64,000 nucleotides of DNA from Granulosicoccus sp965214025 (GTDB lineage Bacteria; Pseudomonadota; Gammaproteobacteria; Granulosicoccales; Granulosicoccaceae): assembly GCA_965214025.1 (NCBI GenBank), contig CBDCAW010000094.1, forward strand, positions 62,001 to 126,000. The letters run 5' to 3'. Made by a program: the position numbers and the translations under genes. The notes under the pieces were generated by a model. It did not search any database. It saw nothing but the letters and a program-made list of their open reading frames with translations, and was not told where the DNA came from. This document shows, piece after piece, positions 1 to 8,958 of the stretch (position 1 is the first letter of the stretch; every line of letters begins with the position of its first letter).

Positions 1-1
1 T

Positions 2-583
2 GACAGAGAGATCGATTTGGCGCTCGTCCAGCGGGTGCAGAGGGGTGACAAGGCCGCCTACGACCTTCTGGTGCTCAAGTACCAGCACAAGATCGGGCAC
101 CTCGTGTCACGCTATGTACACGATTTCCACGAATCTCAAGATGTTGCTCAGGAGGCTTTCATCAAGGCCTATCGAGGCCTGAAGAACTTCCGTGGCGACA
201 GTGCCTTCTATACCTGGCTCTACCGCATCGCCATCAATACCGCCAAGAACCACCTGGTGACGATGGGTCGCAAGATCAGCGATACGGGTATCGACGCGGC
301 CGATGCCGAGCAGTTCGAAGGTGGCAGTGCCTTGCGCGAACATGCCACGCCGGACCGGGAGATGGTTACCGACGAGATCGCCCGGGTGGTGCGCCGGTCC
401 ATCGAGGCATTGCCGGAAGATCTGCGTGTGGCCATCACTCTGCGCGAGTTCGAAGGTCTTTCGTATGAAGAGATTGCCGTAGCCATGGATTGTCCGATTG
501 GCACGGTTCGCTCCCGTATCTTTCGGGCGCGCGAAGCCATCGATACCAATCTCGAGCCGCTGCTCGAAGAGAAACGCAGGTAA
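2..583 (+). CDS. rpoE: RNA polymerase sigma factor RpoE/AlgU (5' end outside window)
   Basis: ECF sigma factor that directs envelope-stress transcription. The frame is open to the left edge (D-R-E-I-D-L-A before the TTG at 17), so the true start lies upstream; RpoE/AlgU proteins have only a few residues before the conserved LVxRVQxGD. Visible landmarks are the region 2 core with DVAQEAFIKAYRGL and FRGDSAFYTWLYRIA, and the region 4 helix-turn-helix with LPEDLR, LREFEGLSYEEIA and GTVRSRIFRARE. All match the AlgU/RpoE subfamily closely. It is followed 7 nt later by rseA and rseB, the usual sigma/anti-sigma order, so activity is presumably set by regulated proteolysis of RseA. Confidence 0.96.
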   Translation, partial: DREIDLALVQRVQRGDKAAYDLLVLKYQHKIGHLVSRYVHDFHESQDVAQEAFIKAYRGLKNFRGDSAFYTWLYRIAINTAKNHLVTMGRKISDTGIDAADAEQFEGGSALREHATPDREMVTDEIARVVRRSIEALPEDLRVAITLREFEGLSYEEIAVAMDCPIGTVRSRIFRAREAIDTNLEPLLEEKRR

Positions 584-590
584 GAGCGAC

Positions 591-1541
591 ATGTACGATA
601 CCGATCAAGACATGCTGTCCATGATGATGGATGGTGAATGGGATGAGCTCGATCCATCCCGATGTGCCGCGCTGGTCTGCGACGATCCGGTCGCGCGGTC
701 GCGCTGGGCGCGCTACCACATGATTCGCGACGTGCTGAACAACGAGCCGGTACGTATCGATACGGATCTGGCCTTGCGGGTACGTGCCAGCATCGACGCA
801 GAACCTGCATACACCAATGTAGCCAGGCTACAGGGCGCCACCGAATCCGTTACCGATGAAACCTCCCCGGTCGGCTCGCCGGCGGCCGGGCCCGAACACG
901 GCGCGGCCGGCGTGGCCCCGGCCGGCCTGAGCCGTACCCCGGCAGAGCGTACCGCCGTGGTTCCTGCGGCCCGGTCTCGCACGGCTCCAGTGCACACGGA
1001 CGAACCTTGCAAAGACGAGGCTCGAGCAGGCAGGGCTCGCGGAGCCAAGGCTCGTACAGCCGGATATCATCCGGTGCCGCCTGAAACGTCCACCCAGCCT
1101 GTACGGCGAACGGTCGCCGGTCTCGCGGTTGCTGCGAGCATGGCCTTGGTCACCGTGGTCGGGCTCGACCGGCTGATGCAGGGCGGCGACGCTGCCATCG
1201 ATGGTTCCGGTGCCGGTCAGGTCGCGGCCCATGGCACGACCGGGGGCGCGGATCTGCAAGACGCCGGTGCCGGGCAACCCGCGTCGGCGAAGTCCGTTGC
1301 GCAGGCCGTGCCGCGTTCCGGTGCCGGAACCAACCTGCCCGGTACCGTCCTGCCACAGGTCGAATACGTGTCCAACCGTGGCAGTCACTGGGTCACGGGT
1401 AGTCAGAAGCGGCAGGCGACCGCCGAGTCTCGCCTGAACATGTTTCTCTCGCAGCACATCGAGAATTCACCGACGGCAGAGCATCAGGGCATGCTGCCGT
1501 ACTCGCGCCTGGTCGGCTACGACGAACTGCCGGCGAAGTGA
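591..1541 (+). CDS. rseA: Sigma-E anti-sigma factor RseA/MucA
   Basis: Inner-membrane anti-sigma factor of 316 aa. The ATG at 591 was chosen because it gives the typical RseA N-terminus (MYDTDQDMLSMMMDGEW, then WARYHMIRDVLNN) and lies 7 nt after rpoE; an in-frame upstream ATG at 498 would overlap rpoE. The cytoplasmic RseA_N domain covers about residues 1-75. It is followed by a long Ala/Pro/Arg-rich low-complexity linker, one membrane segment near residues 174-195, and a periplasmic C-domain. At about 316 aa it is longer than the roughly 195-216 aa of E. coli RseA or MucA, mainly because of the linker. Its GTGA overlap with rseB supports co-translation. Confidence 0.9.
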   Translation: MYDTDQDMLSMMMDGEWDELDPSRCAALVCDDPVARSRWARYHMIRDVLNNEPVRIDTDLALRVRASIDAEPAYTNVARLQGATESVTDETSPVGSPAAGPEHGAAGVAPAGLSRTPAERTAVVPAARSRTAPVHTDEPCKDEARAGRARGAKARTAGYHPVPPETSTQPVRRTVAGLAVAASMALVTVVGLDRLMQGGDAAIDGSGAGQVAAHGTTGGADLQDAGAGQPASAKSVAQAVPRSGAGTNLPGTVLPQVEYVSNRGSHWVTGSQKRQATAESRLNMFLSQHIENSPTAEHQGMLPYSRLVGYDELPAK

Positions 1542-2554
1542 AGACGGTGGGCGTGCGCACGCTATGGCTGGTGGCCCTGATGCTGGCGGGCTCCCTGGTA
1601 CCTGTGGCAAGATCGCAGACAGCCGAGCCCGCCCGGTTGATCGAGAAGATGTCGGCCGCGCTGAAAACGCTGAATTACGAAGGTACCTTCATTCATCTGC
1701 AGGGTGGCAGTGTGGAATCCCTTTACATTCTGCATTCCAGCGACGATCGGGGTGAGCTCGAACGGATGGTGTCATTGAACGGGGAGGCACGCGAGGTGAT
1801 TCGCAACCACGACCGTGTCACCTGCATCTGGCCGGCCAATTCCACCGTGATGCTGAGCCACAGAATACCGCGCAACGCGTTGCCTGACGTCGATGCGGCG
1901 CTGGCTGACAATTCACGCTATAAGTTGCAACTCGGCAGGCCGGATCGGGTGGCAGGTATCGCAACCCAGGTGGTGCACGTGCTTCCACGGGACGAGCTGC
2001 GGTACGGCTATCGCTTCTGGATCGATGAATCCACCAGCATGTTGCTGCGGTTCATGGTGCTGGATTCGCAGGATCGGACCCTGGAGGAGGTGATGTTCAC
2101 GGCGATCGAGTATCCCGAGGATGTGAACCCCGCGCGTTTCGATGTCGATGTCAACGAGGGCCAGGCCATCTGGGTGCAGCCCGAGACAAGTACCGTTGCA
2201 CCCGACGTGGCCGTCGTCGGCGAGCGGAAGCTCCCGCTCGATCCGGCCATGCGGGTGAGCTTCGCCGACCTGCCCGCGGGTTACGCCGAGGTATCCCAGA
2301 CCTACCGCTCCATGCCGATCAACGATGACGACCGACCGATCAGCCACGCTATGCTCTCCGATGGGCTCGCGTCGGTTTCCGTGTATGTGGAGCATGTGAA
2401 ACATTCCGGACAGGACAAGAGCACGCTGGGGCTGTCGAGCATGGGGGGCATGAACGCCTATGGCCTGAGCCTGCCGGATGCCTTGATCACGGTGGTCGGC
2501 GAAGTGCCGGTACAAACGGTCGAACGCATCGCCCGCGCGGTGAAGTTGCCCTGA
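1538..2554 (+). CDS. rseB: Sigma-E regulatory protein RseB/MucB
   Basis: Periplasmic regulator of 338 aa that binds the RseA C-domain and protects it from site-1 proteolysis. It starts at a GTG overlapping the rseA stop. A signal peptide (residues 1 to about 26, with LWLVALMLAGSLVP and a likely cut after ARS) is followed by the MucB/RseB N-domain (LNYEGTFIHLQGG, then SLYILHSSDD) and the C-domain (FADLPAGYAEV near the start, SVYVEHV later). Length and domain order are normal for the family. It lies in the sigma-E operon directly ahead of rseC and mucD. Confidence 0.95.
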   Translation: MKTVGVRTLWLVALMLAGSLVPVARSQTAEPARLIEKMSAALKTLNYEGTFIHLQGGSVESLYILHSSDDRGELERMVSLNGEAREVIRNHDRVTCIWPANSTVMLSHRIPRNALPDVDAALADNSRYKLQLGRPDRVAGIATQVVHVLPRDELRYGYRFWIDESTSMLLRFMVLDSQDRTLEEVMFTAIEYPEDVNPARFDVDVNEGQAIWVQPETSTVAPDVAVVGERKLPLDPAMRVSFADLPAGYAEVSQTYRSMPINDDDRPISHAMLSDGLASVSVYVEHVKHSGQDKSTLGLSSMGGMNAYGLSLPDALITVVGEVPVQTVERIARAVKLP

Positions 2555-2588
2555 AAGCTCCGACAGGTGACTTGCCGGAGGTCTCACC

Positions 2589-2617
2589 GGAACTTCGAAC
2601 TGGCATTTCATCCGAAA
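2589..2617 (+). promoter_or_regulatory. Sigma-E-type promoter candidate for rseC-mucD
   Basis: GGAACTT at 2589-2595, a 15-nt spacer, then TCCGAAA at 2611-2617. The -35 element matches the RpoE consensus exactly; the -10 (usually TCTGA or TCAAA) is one base off and the spacer is at the short end. It lies in the 107-nt gap between the rseB stop and the assigned rseC start, the place where an internal sigma-E promoter feeding mucD would be useful. Assigned by eye only. Confidence 0.45.
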
Positions 2618-2661
2618 TTCGATCCTGCATTCCGCCGCACCGGGCACGACATGGCTCGGCG

Positions 2662-3276
2662 ATGGTGAGTGATCGGCTGCGTGCCACCTTGCATTCCGGG
2701 TACGTCACCGGCACTGGGGCGCCTTCAGCTCGCCTTAAGGGTGCAAGCCCACTGTGCCCGGATGTGGCAAGCCTGTTCTGTGAAGTCATCGTCGATCCGA
2801 CCAGCGCCTGTGGACGTTGTTCCGGTGATGCCTTCGGCAACGAGGGGTCTGTCGGCGGCTGCGGTATCCGGCTGTTCGCATCACGTCCGCTGCAGATCCT
2901 GTGCGAAAATTCCGTTGGCGCACAACCTGGCGATCGGGTCAGGATCGACACCGGCCCCGAGCCTGCCGGCTGGTTGGCGTGGGTAGCCTTGGCCTACGGT
3001 TTGCCTGCTCTGTCGCTGCTGGTGGGTGCTGCTCTGGGTGACCTGTTGGCTACCTCGTTCATGTCAGGTGCTTCATCCGTGCGGGATCTTGCCGCTGCGA
3101 CGGGCGCGTTGGCAGGCCTCTCAGGTGGGCTCTTCACGGGCCGCCGTGCGAGTCGCGTGCTAGTCTCACCGAATGAGGACAAATCAGCGGCCAGAGTCGT
3201 TGCCATTCTGCCTCTAAGCCCGGGGTCGCATCGCGTCGCTGTTCCCGCCCCCCGACAACGTCAACGGATTCGATGA
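2662..3276 (+). CDS. rseC: RseC/MucC-like sigma-E operon membrane protein
   Basis: Inner-membrane protein of the sigma-E operon, recognised from a cysteine cluster (SACGRC then GGCGIRLF), the following GDRVRI strand, and two hydrophobic segments (ALAYGLPALSLLVGAALGDL and AAATGALAGLSGGLF). This is the RseC/MucC layout: Cys-rich domain, then two membrane helices. The start is uncertain. ATG 2662 gives 204 aa, about 45 longer than usual; GTG 2764 or an ATG at 2572 are alternatives. Its TGA overlaps the mucD ATG. Sequence conservation is weak, so the call rests on architecture plus position between rseB and mucD. Confidence 0.75.
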   Translation: MVSDRLRATLHSGYVTGTGAPSARLKGASPLCPDVASLFCEVIVDPTSACGRCSGDAFGNEGSVGGCGIRLFASRPLQILCENSVGAQPGDRVRIDTGPEPAGWLAWVALAYGLPALSLLVGAALGDLLATSFMSGASSVRDLAAATGALAGLSGGLFTGRRASRVLVSPNEDKSAARVVAILPLSPGSHRVAVPAPRQRQRIR

Positions 3277-4808
3277 TTTCTCGCATGCGATCTATTCAGA
3301 CAGACTCACCGCCCGCGGCCATTTGCCCTCGGCGCCAAGGCTCGGCCGGTAGTCGCCAATCGAGTCGCATTACAGCCCTGGTCGGTACGGGTCTGATCGT
3401 ATGGGCGGCCGTCGGTGCCAACGCACGTGCCGACACCGGGTTGCCGGACTTCACCGAACTGGTCAAACGCAACCACCCGGCGGTAGTCAACATCAGTACC
3501 CGCCAGAGCGACGACGAGACCGGCAACGAGACAGACTCGGATCAGGAGGGTCCGCTGGCCGGCATTCCCGGGCTGGAGAACACACCGCTCGATGACCTGA
3601 TCAAGCGCTATCGCGAGGATCGGGAGGAGGGGGGCGGGGCGCCGGGTCCGTTCGGTGGCAACGCTCTGGGTTCCGGCTTCATCATTTCGAAAGACGGTTA
3701 CGTGCTCACCAACAACCACGTGGTGGAGGATGCCGACGAGGTGATCGTACGCCTCGACGACCGTCGGCAACTGACCGCCAAGGTAGTGGGTACCGATCCG
3801 CGCTCCGATGTGGCCGTGCTGAAGATCGACGGAGACGACTTCCCGGTGGTCAGCATCGGCAACAGCGACGAGCTTGAAGTCGGCGAGTGGGTGCTGGCCA
3901 TCGGCTCGCCCTTCGGTTTCGACTTCTCGGTCACCGCCGGCATCGTCAGCGCCACCGGGCGCGCACTCCCGAACGAAAGCTACGTGCCCTTCATCCAGAC
4001 CGACGTGGCGATCAACCCCGGCAACAGCGGTGGTCCCCTGTTCAATCTGGACGGCGACGTGATCGGTATCAACAGTCAGATCTACAGCCGCACCGGCAGC
4101 TTCATGGGTCTGTCGTTTGCCATTCCGATAGAGCTGGCCATCGACGTGGCCGATCAGTTGCGCCAGGAAGGGCGTGTGGCCCGTGGCTGGCTCGGCGTGA
4201 TCATCCAGGAGGTGACCATGCAGCTGGCCGAATCGTTCGGCATGAAGTCGGCACACGGTGCGCTGGTCGCGCGGATTCTGCCCGGCAGCCCGGCGGCAGG
4301 ATCACCATTGCAGGTCGGCGATGTCATCACGCATTTCGAAGGTCAGCGGCTGTCGCGATCCTCCGCGTTGCCGCCACTGGTCGGGCGGGTGCCGGCTAAC
4401 AGCGATGCCAGGGTGCGCGTCATGCGCGACGGACGTGCGATGGAGCTGACAGTGAATATCGGTGAGCTGCCGAACGAGGGCGAGCTGCGGGCCGCTGCCG
4501 ACACTGCGCCTGCGCCGGCCCGCGTGAACACCTTGCAGCTCGAGGTCGAGCCACTGGACGATGCCGAGCGCAAGCAGTTTGGTGTGGACCGAGGTGGCGT
4601 GGTCGTGGCGGATGTCAGCGACGATGGGCCGGCGGCGGAGGCTGGAATACTGGTAGGCGATGTGCTGTTGATGATCGACAACAAGGCGGTCGATACACCG
4701 GACGAGTTCAATCAGGTGCTGGCGGACCTCGTCGGTCGCCAGTCGGTGGCGGTGTTGGTGCAACGTGCCGAGGGGCCGGTGTTTCTCGCCGTCAAGCTCG
4801 ATTCCTGA
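3273..4808 (+). CDS. mucD: Periplasmic serine endoprotease MucD/DegP (Do family)
   Basis: HtrA-type protease and chaperone of 511 aa that degrades misfolded envelope proteins. The ATG overlaps the rseC stop (ATGA). A long N-region with a signal anchor (TALVGTGLIVWAAVGANARA) precedes the trypsin-like domain. The catalytic triad is visible: H149 in LTNNHVVEDAD, D179 in DPRSDVAVLKID and S252 in NPGNSGGPLFN. Two PDZ domains follow, one after GWLGVIIQEV and one near residues 425-505 (GVVVADVSDDGPAAEAGI). Loop LA carries a Gly/Glu-rich stretch. Placement at the end of the sigma-E operon matches Pseudomonas mucD. Confidence 0.96.
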   Translation: MISRMRSIQTDSPPAAICPRRQGSAGSRQSSRITALVGTGLIVWAAVGANARADTGLPDFTELVKRNHPAVVNISTRQSDDETGNETDSDQEGPLAGIPGLENTPLDDLIKRYREDREEGGGAPGPFGGNALGSGFIISKDGYVLTNNHVVEDADEVIVRLDDRRQLTAKVVGTDPRSDVAVLKIDGDDFPVVSIGNSDELEVGEWVLAIGSPFGFDFSVTAGIVSATGRALPNESYVPFIQTDVAINPGNSGGPLFNLDGDVIGINSQIYSRTGSFMGLSFAIPIELAIDVADQLRQEGRVARGWLGVIIQEVTMQLAESFGMKSAHGALVARILPGSPAAGSPLQVGDVITHFEGQRLSRSSALPPLVGRVPANSDARVRVMRDGRAMELTVNIGELPNEGELRAAADTAPAPARVNTLQLEVEPLDDAERKQFGVDRGGVVVADVSDDGPAAEAGILVGDVLLMIDNKAVDTPDEFNQVLADLVGRQSVAVLVQRAEGPVFLAVKLDS

Positions 4809-4812
4809 GCAC

Positions 4813-5169
4813 TTGTCAGGTCGGCGTATCCTGGGCGCGGCACGCCTGCCTCCGGCGGAACCGGATCGGCGTGTCGAACATGCGAGCGAAGGAGGGGCGC
4901 TCGAAGAACAGGTCCGAAAGCCGACGCTGACCCTCTACCTGCGCGCCGGTTGCCACTTGTGCGAAGACCTGGAAACCACCCTGTACGAGCTGGTCGACCC
5001 GGTGCGCTTCGTGCTGCGGCGTGTGGATATCGACGCCGATCCCGTGCTGCGCGAACGGTTCGACCAGGACGTGCCTGTGCTCATGCATCGAGAACACGAG
5101 CTTTGCCGGCACTTTCTGGACCTCGAGGCGGTGCAGCAGGTGTTGGCAGGCTACAATAGCGAGATTTAG
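4813..5169 (+). CDS. Glutaredoxin-like protein (DUF836 family)
   Basis: Small thioredoxin-fold protein with a CxxC site (LYLRAGCHLCEDLETTL), the conserved cis-proline stretch (DVPVLMHRE) and a C-terminal helix. This is the DUF836 glutaredoxin-like family commonly found between mucD and lepA. The start is unclear: TTG 4813 gives 118 aa, ATG 4765 would overlap mucD by 44 nt, and a strong AAGGAGGGG at about 4889 has no standard start codon behind it in this frame. The homologous region begins only around nt 4918. A role in thiol redox chemistry is inferred from the family; the substrate is unknown. Confidence 0.8.
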   Translation: MSGRRILGAARLPPAEPDRRVEHASEGGALEEQVRKPTLTLYLRAGCHLCEDLETTLYELVDPVRFVLRRVDIDADPVLRERFDQDVPVLMHREHELCRHFLDLEAVQQVLAGYNSEI

Positions 5170-5179
5170 CGTCCCCTCC

Positions 5180-6979
5180 ATGCAGCAGCAGAACATCCGC
5201 AACTTCTCGATCATCGCGCATATCGACCATGGCAAGTCGACACTCGCTGATCGCTTCATCCAGGTGTGCGGAGGCCTTACTGACCGTGAGATGTCGGCCC
5301 AGGTGCTTGATTCGATGGATATCGAGCAAGAGCGCGGCATCACCATCAAGGCCCAGGCGGTGTCGCTCGATTACAAGGCCCGCAACGGTGAAACCTACCA
5401 CCTGAATTTCATCGATACGCCCGGCCATGTCGATTTCTCCTACGAGGTATCGCGTTCGCTGTCCGCCTGCGAAGGCGCGTTGCTGGTGGTCGATGCGTCG
5501 CAGGGTGTGGAGGCGCAGAGCGTGGCCAACTGCTACACCGCGATAGAACAGGATCTCGAAGTCATTCCCGTGCTCAACAAGATCGACTTGCCGGCATCCG
5601 ACCCGGAGCGGGTGATCGACGAGATCGAGGAGATCATCGGCCTGGATGCTCACCATGCCATCCATGTGAGTGCCAAGACCGGTGTCGGTATCGAGGACGT
5701 GCTCGAGCAGCTGTGCGTCGAAGTGCCCGCACCGGGCGGCGATCCGGACGCGCCATTGAAGGCACTGATCATCGATTCCTGGTTCGATCAGTTCGTCGGC
5801 GTGGTCACGCTGGTGCGAATCGTCGAAGGTACGATCCTGAAGCGTGCCCGCATACGCATCATGTCCACCGGGCAGAACTACCAGGCCGACACGGTCGGCG
5901 TGTTCACGCCCAAGCGTACGCCACGTGATCGCCTGGCGGCCGGCGAGGTCGGCTTCATCATCGCCGGCATCAAGGAGATCGAGGCGGCCCGGGTCGGCGA
6001 CACGATCACGATGGCCTCGAACCCGGCTGCCGAGCCGCTTCCGGGGTTCAAGGAAGTGCAGCCGCGCGTGTTCGCCGGCATGTACCCGATCGACAGCGAC
6101 GACTACGAAACCTTCCGTGAGGCCTTGCAGAAACTGCGGTTGAACGATGCCGCCCTGCATTTCGAGCCCGAAACCTCCAGTGCGCTCGGGTTCGGGTTTC
6201 GCTGCGGGTTCCTCGGCATGCTGCACATGGAAATCGTGCAGGAGCGGCTGGAACGGGAATACAACCTTGACCTCATCTCGACAGCGCCCACGGTGATCTA
6301 CGAGATAGAGGATACCCGTGGCGAGATCACCTACATCCATAACCCGTCGGAGTTACCGCCGGTGAATGTGGTAGCCGAGATTCGCGAACCCATCATTCGC
6401 GCGAACATCCTCACCCCGCAGGATTACGTCGGCGAGGTGATCAAGCTGTGCATCGAGAAACGCGGCGTGCAGGTGAACATGCAGTATCTCGGACGCCAGG
6501 TGTCGATGACGTATGAGCTTCCGCTCTCGGAAGTGGTGCTCGATTTCTTCGACCGACTGAAGTCGGTAAGCAAGGGCTACGCCTCGTTCGATTACGAGTT
6601 CAAGCGCTTCCAGGCGGCAGATCTGGTCAAGGTCGATCTACTGATCAACGGCGACAAGGTCGACGCGTTGGCGAGCATCATCCACCGTGCACGCTCACAG
6701 GCGCGCGGGCGCGATCTGGCCGATCGCATGAAAGAGATCATTCCGCGGCAGATGTTCGAGGTCGCCGTGCAGGCGGCCATCGGCTCCCACATCATCGCCC
6801 GCTCCAGCATCAAGGCCCTGCGCAAGAACGTCACGGCCAAGTGCTATGGCGGCGATGTGTCGCGCAAGCGCAAGCTGCTGGAGAAGCAGAAGGCCGGCAA
6901 GCGGCGCATGAAGCAGGTGGGCAAGGTGGAAATTCCGCAGGAAGCCTTCCTGGCCGTTCTGCAGGTCGATCGGGGCTGA
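5180..6979 (+). CDS. lepA: Elongation factor 4 (LepA)
   Basis: Ribosome-associated translational GTPase of 599 aa, the same length as the E. coli protein. ATG 5180 was chosen because it gives the universal start MQQQNIRNFSIIAHIDHGKS; the frame is open further upstream but overlaps the DUF836 gene. G motifs: AHIDHGKST (G1), RGITIKAQ (G2), DTPGHVDF (G3), NKIDLP (G4). The LepA-specific C-terminal domain is present (KCYGGDVSRKRKLLEKQKAG). It sits directly upstream of lepB as in most proteobacteria. Confidence 0.98.
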   Translation: MQQQNIRNFSIIAHIDHGKSTLADRFIQVCGGLTDREMSAQVLDSMDIEQERGITIKAQAVSLDYKARNGETYHLNFIDTPGHVDFSYEVSRSLSACEGALLVVDASQGVEAQSVANCYTAIEQDLEVIPVLNKIDLPASDPERVIDEIEEIIGLDAHHAIHVSAKTGVGIEDVLEQLCVEVPAPGGDPDAPLKALIIDSWFDQFVGVVTLVRIVEGTILKRARIRIMSTGQNYQADTVGVFTPKRTPRDRLAAGEVGFIIAGIKEIEAARVGDTITMASNPAAEPLPGFKEVQPRVFAGMYPIDSDDYETFREALQKLRLNDAALHFEPETSSALGFGFRCGFLGMLHMEIVQERLEREYNLDLISTAPTVIYEIEDTRGEITYIHNPSELPPVNVVAEIREPIIRANILTPQDYVGEVIKLCIEKRGVQVNMQYLGRQVSMTYELPLSEVVLDFFDRLKSVSKGYASFDYEFKRFQAADLVKVDLLINGDKVDALASIIHRARSQARGRDLADRMKEIIPRQMFEVAVQAAIGSHIIARSSIKALRKNVTAKCYGGDVSRKRKLLEKQKAGKRRMKQVGKVEIPQEAFLAVLQVDRG

Positions 6980-7045
6980 TATCCCCCGTCTTTCTCTCTC
7001 GGCCGACCACCGTTCGCACACATCTGATTCGAATTCGGAGTCCCC

Positions 7046-7861
7046 TTGAACTTTCCCCTGATACTTGTCATCGCGACCTTCGTCACCGGTCTGATCTGGC
7101 TGATCGACGCGCTGGTTTTCGCCCCCAGGCGCCGGACGCGCGCAGACAATGTGAGTGGCGGCAAGGTGCATGTCGGAAAGGCAAGTACCGGCCACGACGA
7201 CCATGACGAGCCGCTGCTGGTCGAATACGCCCGTTCGTTCTTTCCCGTCCTGTTCATCGTGCTGATACTGCGCTCGTTCCTCTTCGAACCGTTTCGCATC
7301 CCCAGCGGTTCGATGATCCCGACCCTGCTGGTCGGCGATTTCATCCTGGTGAGCAAATTCAGCTACGGCGTACGCCTGCCGGTGATCAACAAGAAGATCC
7401 TCGACATCGGTGAGCCCGAGCGCGGCGATGTGGCCGTGTTCCGCTACCCACTGGATCCGGCGCTGGATTACATCAAGCGGGTCGTGGGCCTGCCGGGCGA
7501 CACGGTGGTGTATCGCGACAAGACCTTCTTCATCAATGGTGAGGAGATGCCGGTATCGGGTGATGAGACTTATGAAATGCCGGGAACGGACGCTATCCAG
7601 ACTGGGGTGACGTTGCGCGAGGAGGTGCTCGGCGATGTGACCCACGACATCTTGGTCGAGTCCGGTCTAGCGTCGCTGAACGGTGAGTTCAAAGTGCCTC
7701 CAGGGCACTACCTCATGGTGGGCGACAATCGTGACAACAGCAACGATGGTCGCTCCTGGGGGTTCGTGCCCGAGGAGAACCTGGTTGGCGAGGCCAAGTA
7801 CATCTGGATGCACTGGAGTGGCGGCGTTCTGTGGAGCCGGCTCGGAGACAAGATAAGATGA
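7046..7861 (+). CDS. lepB: Signal peptidase I
   Basis: Inner-membrane Ser/Lys-dyad protease of 271 aa that removes signal peptides from exported proteins. The TTG start at 7046 follows CGGAG. An N-terminal membrane helix (FPLILVIATFVTGLIWLIDAL), a charged loop and a second helix (FFPVLFIVLILRSFLF) precede the catalytic domain. Catalytic S89 lies in IPSGSMIPTL and general base K144 in DYIKRVVGLPGD; the box E motif GDNRDNSNDGR is intact. Numbering is close to E. coli S91/K146. The stop overlaps the next gene (ATGA). Confidence 0.97.
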   Translation: MNFPLILVIATFVTGLIWLIDALVFAPRRRTRADNVSGGKVHVGKASTGHDDHDEPLLVEYARSFFPVLFIVLILRSFLFEPFRIPSGSMIPTLLVGDFILVSKFSYGVRLPVINKKILDIGEPERGDVAVFRYPLDPALDYIKRVVGLPGDTVVYRDKTFFINGEEMPVSGDETYEMPGTDAIQTGVTLREEVLGDVTHDILVESGLASLNGEFKVPPGHYLMVGDNRDNSNDGRSWGFVPEENLVGEAKYIWMHWSGGVLWSRLGDKIR

Positions 7862-8259
7862 AACAACGCCTGAACCCCGCGCCGCGACCGATTGACCCGA
7901 AGGCACAGCGCGGCATGGGTTTCCTGTCGGTTTTCGCGATCATTGCCGCGTCGGTATTCATCGGCATGTTCGCGATCAAGGTAGGCCCGCAGTATTTCGA
8001 ATACTGGACGGTGAAAAAGGTAGCCGACGATCTGGCCAAGAACAGCGAACTGCTGAAAGGGCCGCGCAGCAAGGTCAATCAGTACATTCAGCAAGCCTAC
8101 CGGACAAACAACCTGTGGGACCTGAAGGCCGAAGACACCATCCACCTGAAAAGAGACAAGAAGAACGGCTACGTGGTTACGGTAAACTACGAGAAGCGTG
8201 CAAACCTCATACACAACATCGATCTGGTCACCGTGTTCGACTCGCAGGCAGGCAGCTGA
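7858..8259 (+). CDS. DUF4845 membrane protein
   Basis: 133-aa protein with one N-terminal membrane anchor (MGFLSVFAIIAASVFIGMFA) and a small periplasmic domain containing a repeat-free alpha/beta pattern (YFEYWTVKKVADDLAK, then YVVTVNYEKR). It belongs to the DUF4845 family that lies between lepB and rnc in many gammaproteobacteria. ATG 7858 overlaps the lepB stop (ATGA) and is preceded by GGAGACAAG; an in-frame ATG at 7831 lies inside lepB and is less likely. Function is not known; a link to signal peptide processing is only suggested by position. Confidence 0.9.
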   Translation: MKQRLNPAPRPIDPKAQRGMGFLSVFAIIAASVFIGMFAIKVGPQYFEYWTVKKVADDLAKNSELLKGPRSKVNQYIQQAYRTNNLWDLKAEDTIHLKRDKKNGYVVTVNYEKRANLIHNIDLVTVFDSQAGS

Positions 8260-8277
8260 CGCTGCTGCAACGGCGGC

Positions 8278-8958
8278 ATGAACGAAGTAGACCGGTTGTG
8301 TCGCCGTCTCGATCACTCGTTCAGTGACAGGGGCCTGCTGCAGGAGGCGTTGTCGCACCGCTCCAGCGGCTCGCGCAATTACGAGCGCCTCGAATTTCTC
8401 GGCGACGGCTTGCTCAATTTCGTCATCGCAGCGGAGCTGTACCGGCTCGAACCCGATCTCCATGAAGGTGATCTCAGCCGCCTCCGCGCCAGCCTGGTTC
8501 GCGGTACCACGCTGGCAACCGTCGCTCGCGATCTTGCTCTCGGCGAATGCCTGAACCTCGGCTCGGGCGAACTGAAAAGCGGTGGGTTCGATCGGGCATC
8601 GATTCTTGCGGATGTGCTCGAATCCCTGATGGGGGCGATCTTCCTTGATGCGGGTTTCGACAAGGCTCGTAGCGTGATTCTGACCCTGTTCGCCGAGCGC
8701 CTCGCGCACCTGCCGAAACCTGGCGATCTGAAAGACCCCAAGACCCGCTTGCAGGAACTGCTGCAGGGCCGGGGGTTGGAGAGGCCGCAGTACAGTGTCG
8801 TCAATACGTCCGGGCGCTCGCACGACCCGGTGTTCACCGTGGCCTGTACGTTACCGGGTTCCGGCAAGCGCGTGACAGCCGAAGCCTCCAACCGCCGCAA
8901 GGCTGAACAGGCAGCCGCGTCGTCGGCATTGGCAAGCATCGATGAGTTGTTACCGTAG
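8278..8958 (+). CDS. rnc: Ribonuclease III
   Basis: Double-strand-specific endoribonuclease of 226 aa that processes rRNA precursors and structured RNAs. The catalytic signature is present as ERLEFLGDGLLNFV, followed by the second acidic cluster in DVLESLMGAIFLDAGF, so both metal-binding Glu/Asp pairs are kept. A C-terminal dsRNA-binding domain starts near DPKTRLQELLQGRG and ends with the KAEQAAASSAL helix. In relatives rnc is followed immediately by era; here about 9 kb of other genes intervene. Confidence 0.96.
   Translation: MNEVDRLCRRLDHSFSDRGLLQEALSHRSSGSRNYERLEFLGDGLLNFVIAAELYRLEPDLHEGDLSRLRASLVRGTTLATVARDLALGECLNLGSGELKSGGFDRASILADVLESLMGAIFLDAGFDKARSVILTLFAERLAHLPKPGDLKDPKTRLQELLQGRGLERPQYSVVNTSGRSHDPVFTVACTLPGSGKRVTAEASNRRKAEQAAASSALASIDELLP

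Noticed and set aside
5081..6340. 419-aa minus-strand frame opposite lepA
   Set aside because: Antisense shadow of lepA in a high-GC genome; no ribosome site or recognisable protein.
6972..6992. Terminator downstream of lepA (CGGGG/CCCCG hairpin with T-rich tail)
   Set aside because: Only five base pairs, and the T run is broken; lepB starts 66 nt later and is probably co-transcribed.
7708..8823. 371-aa minus-strand frame opposite lepB and rnc
   Set aside because: Antisense to three strongly conserved genes; composition follows theirs.
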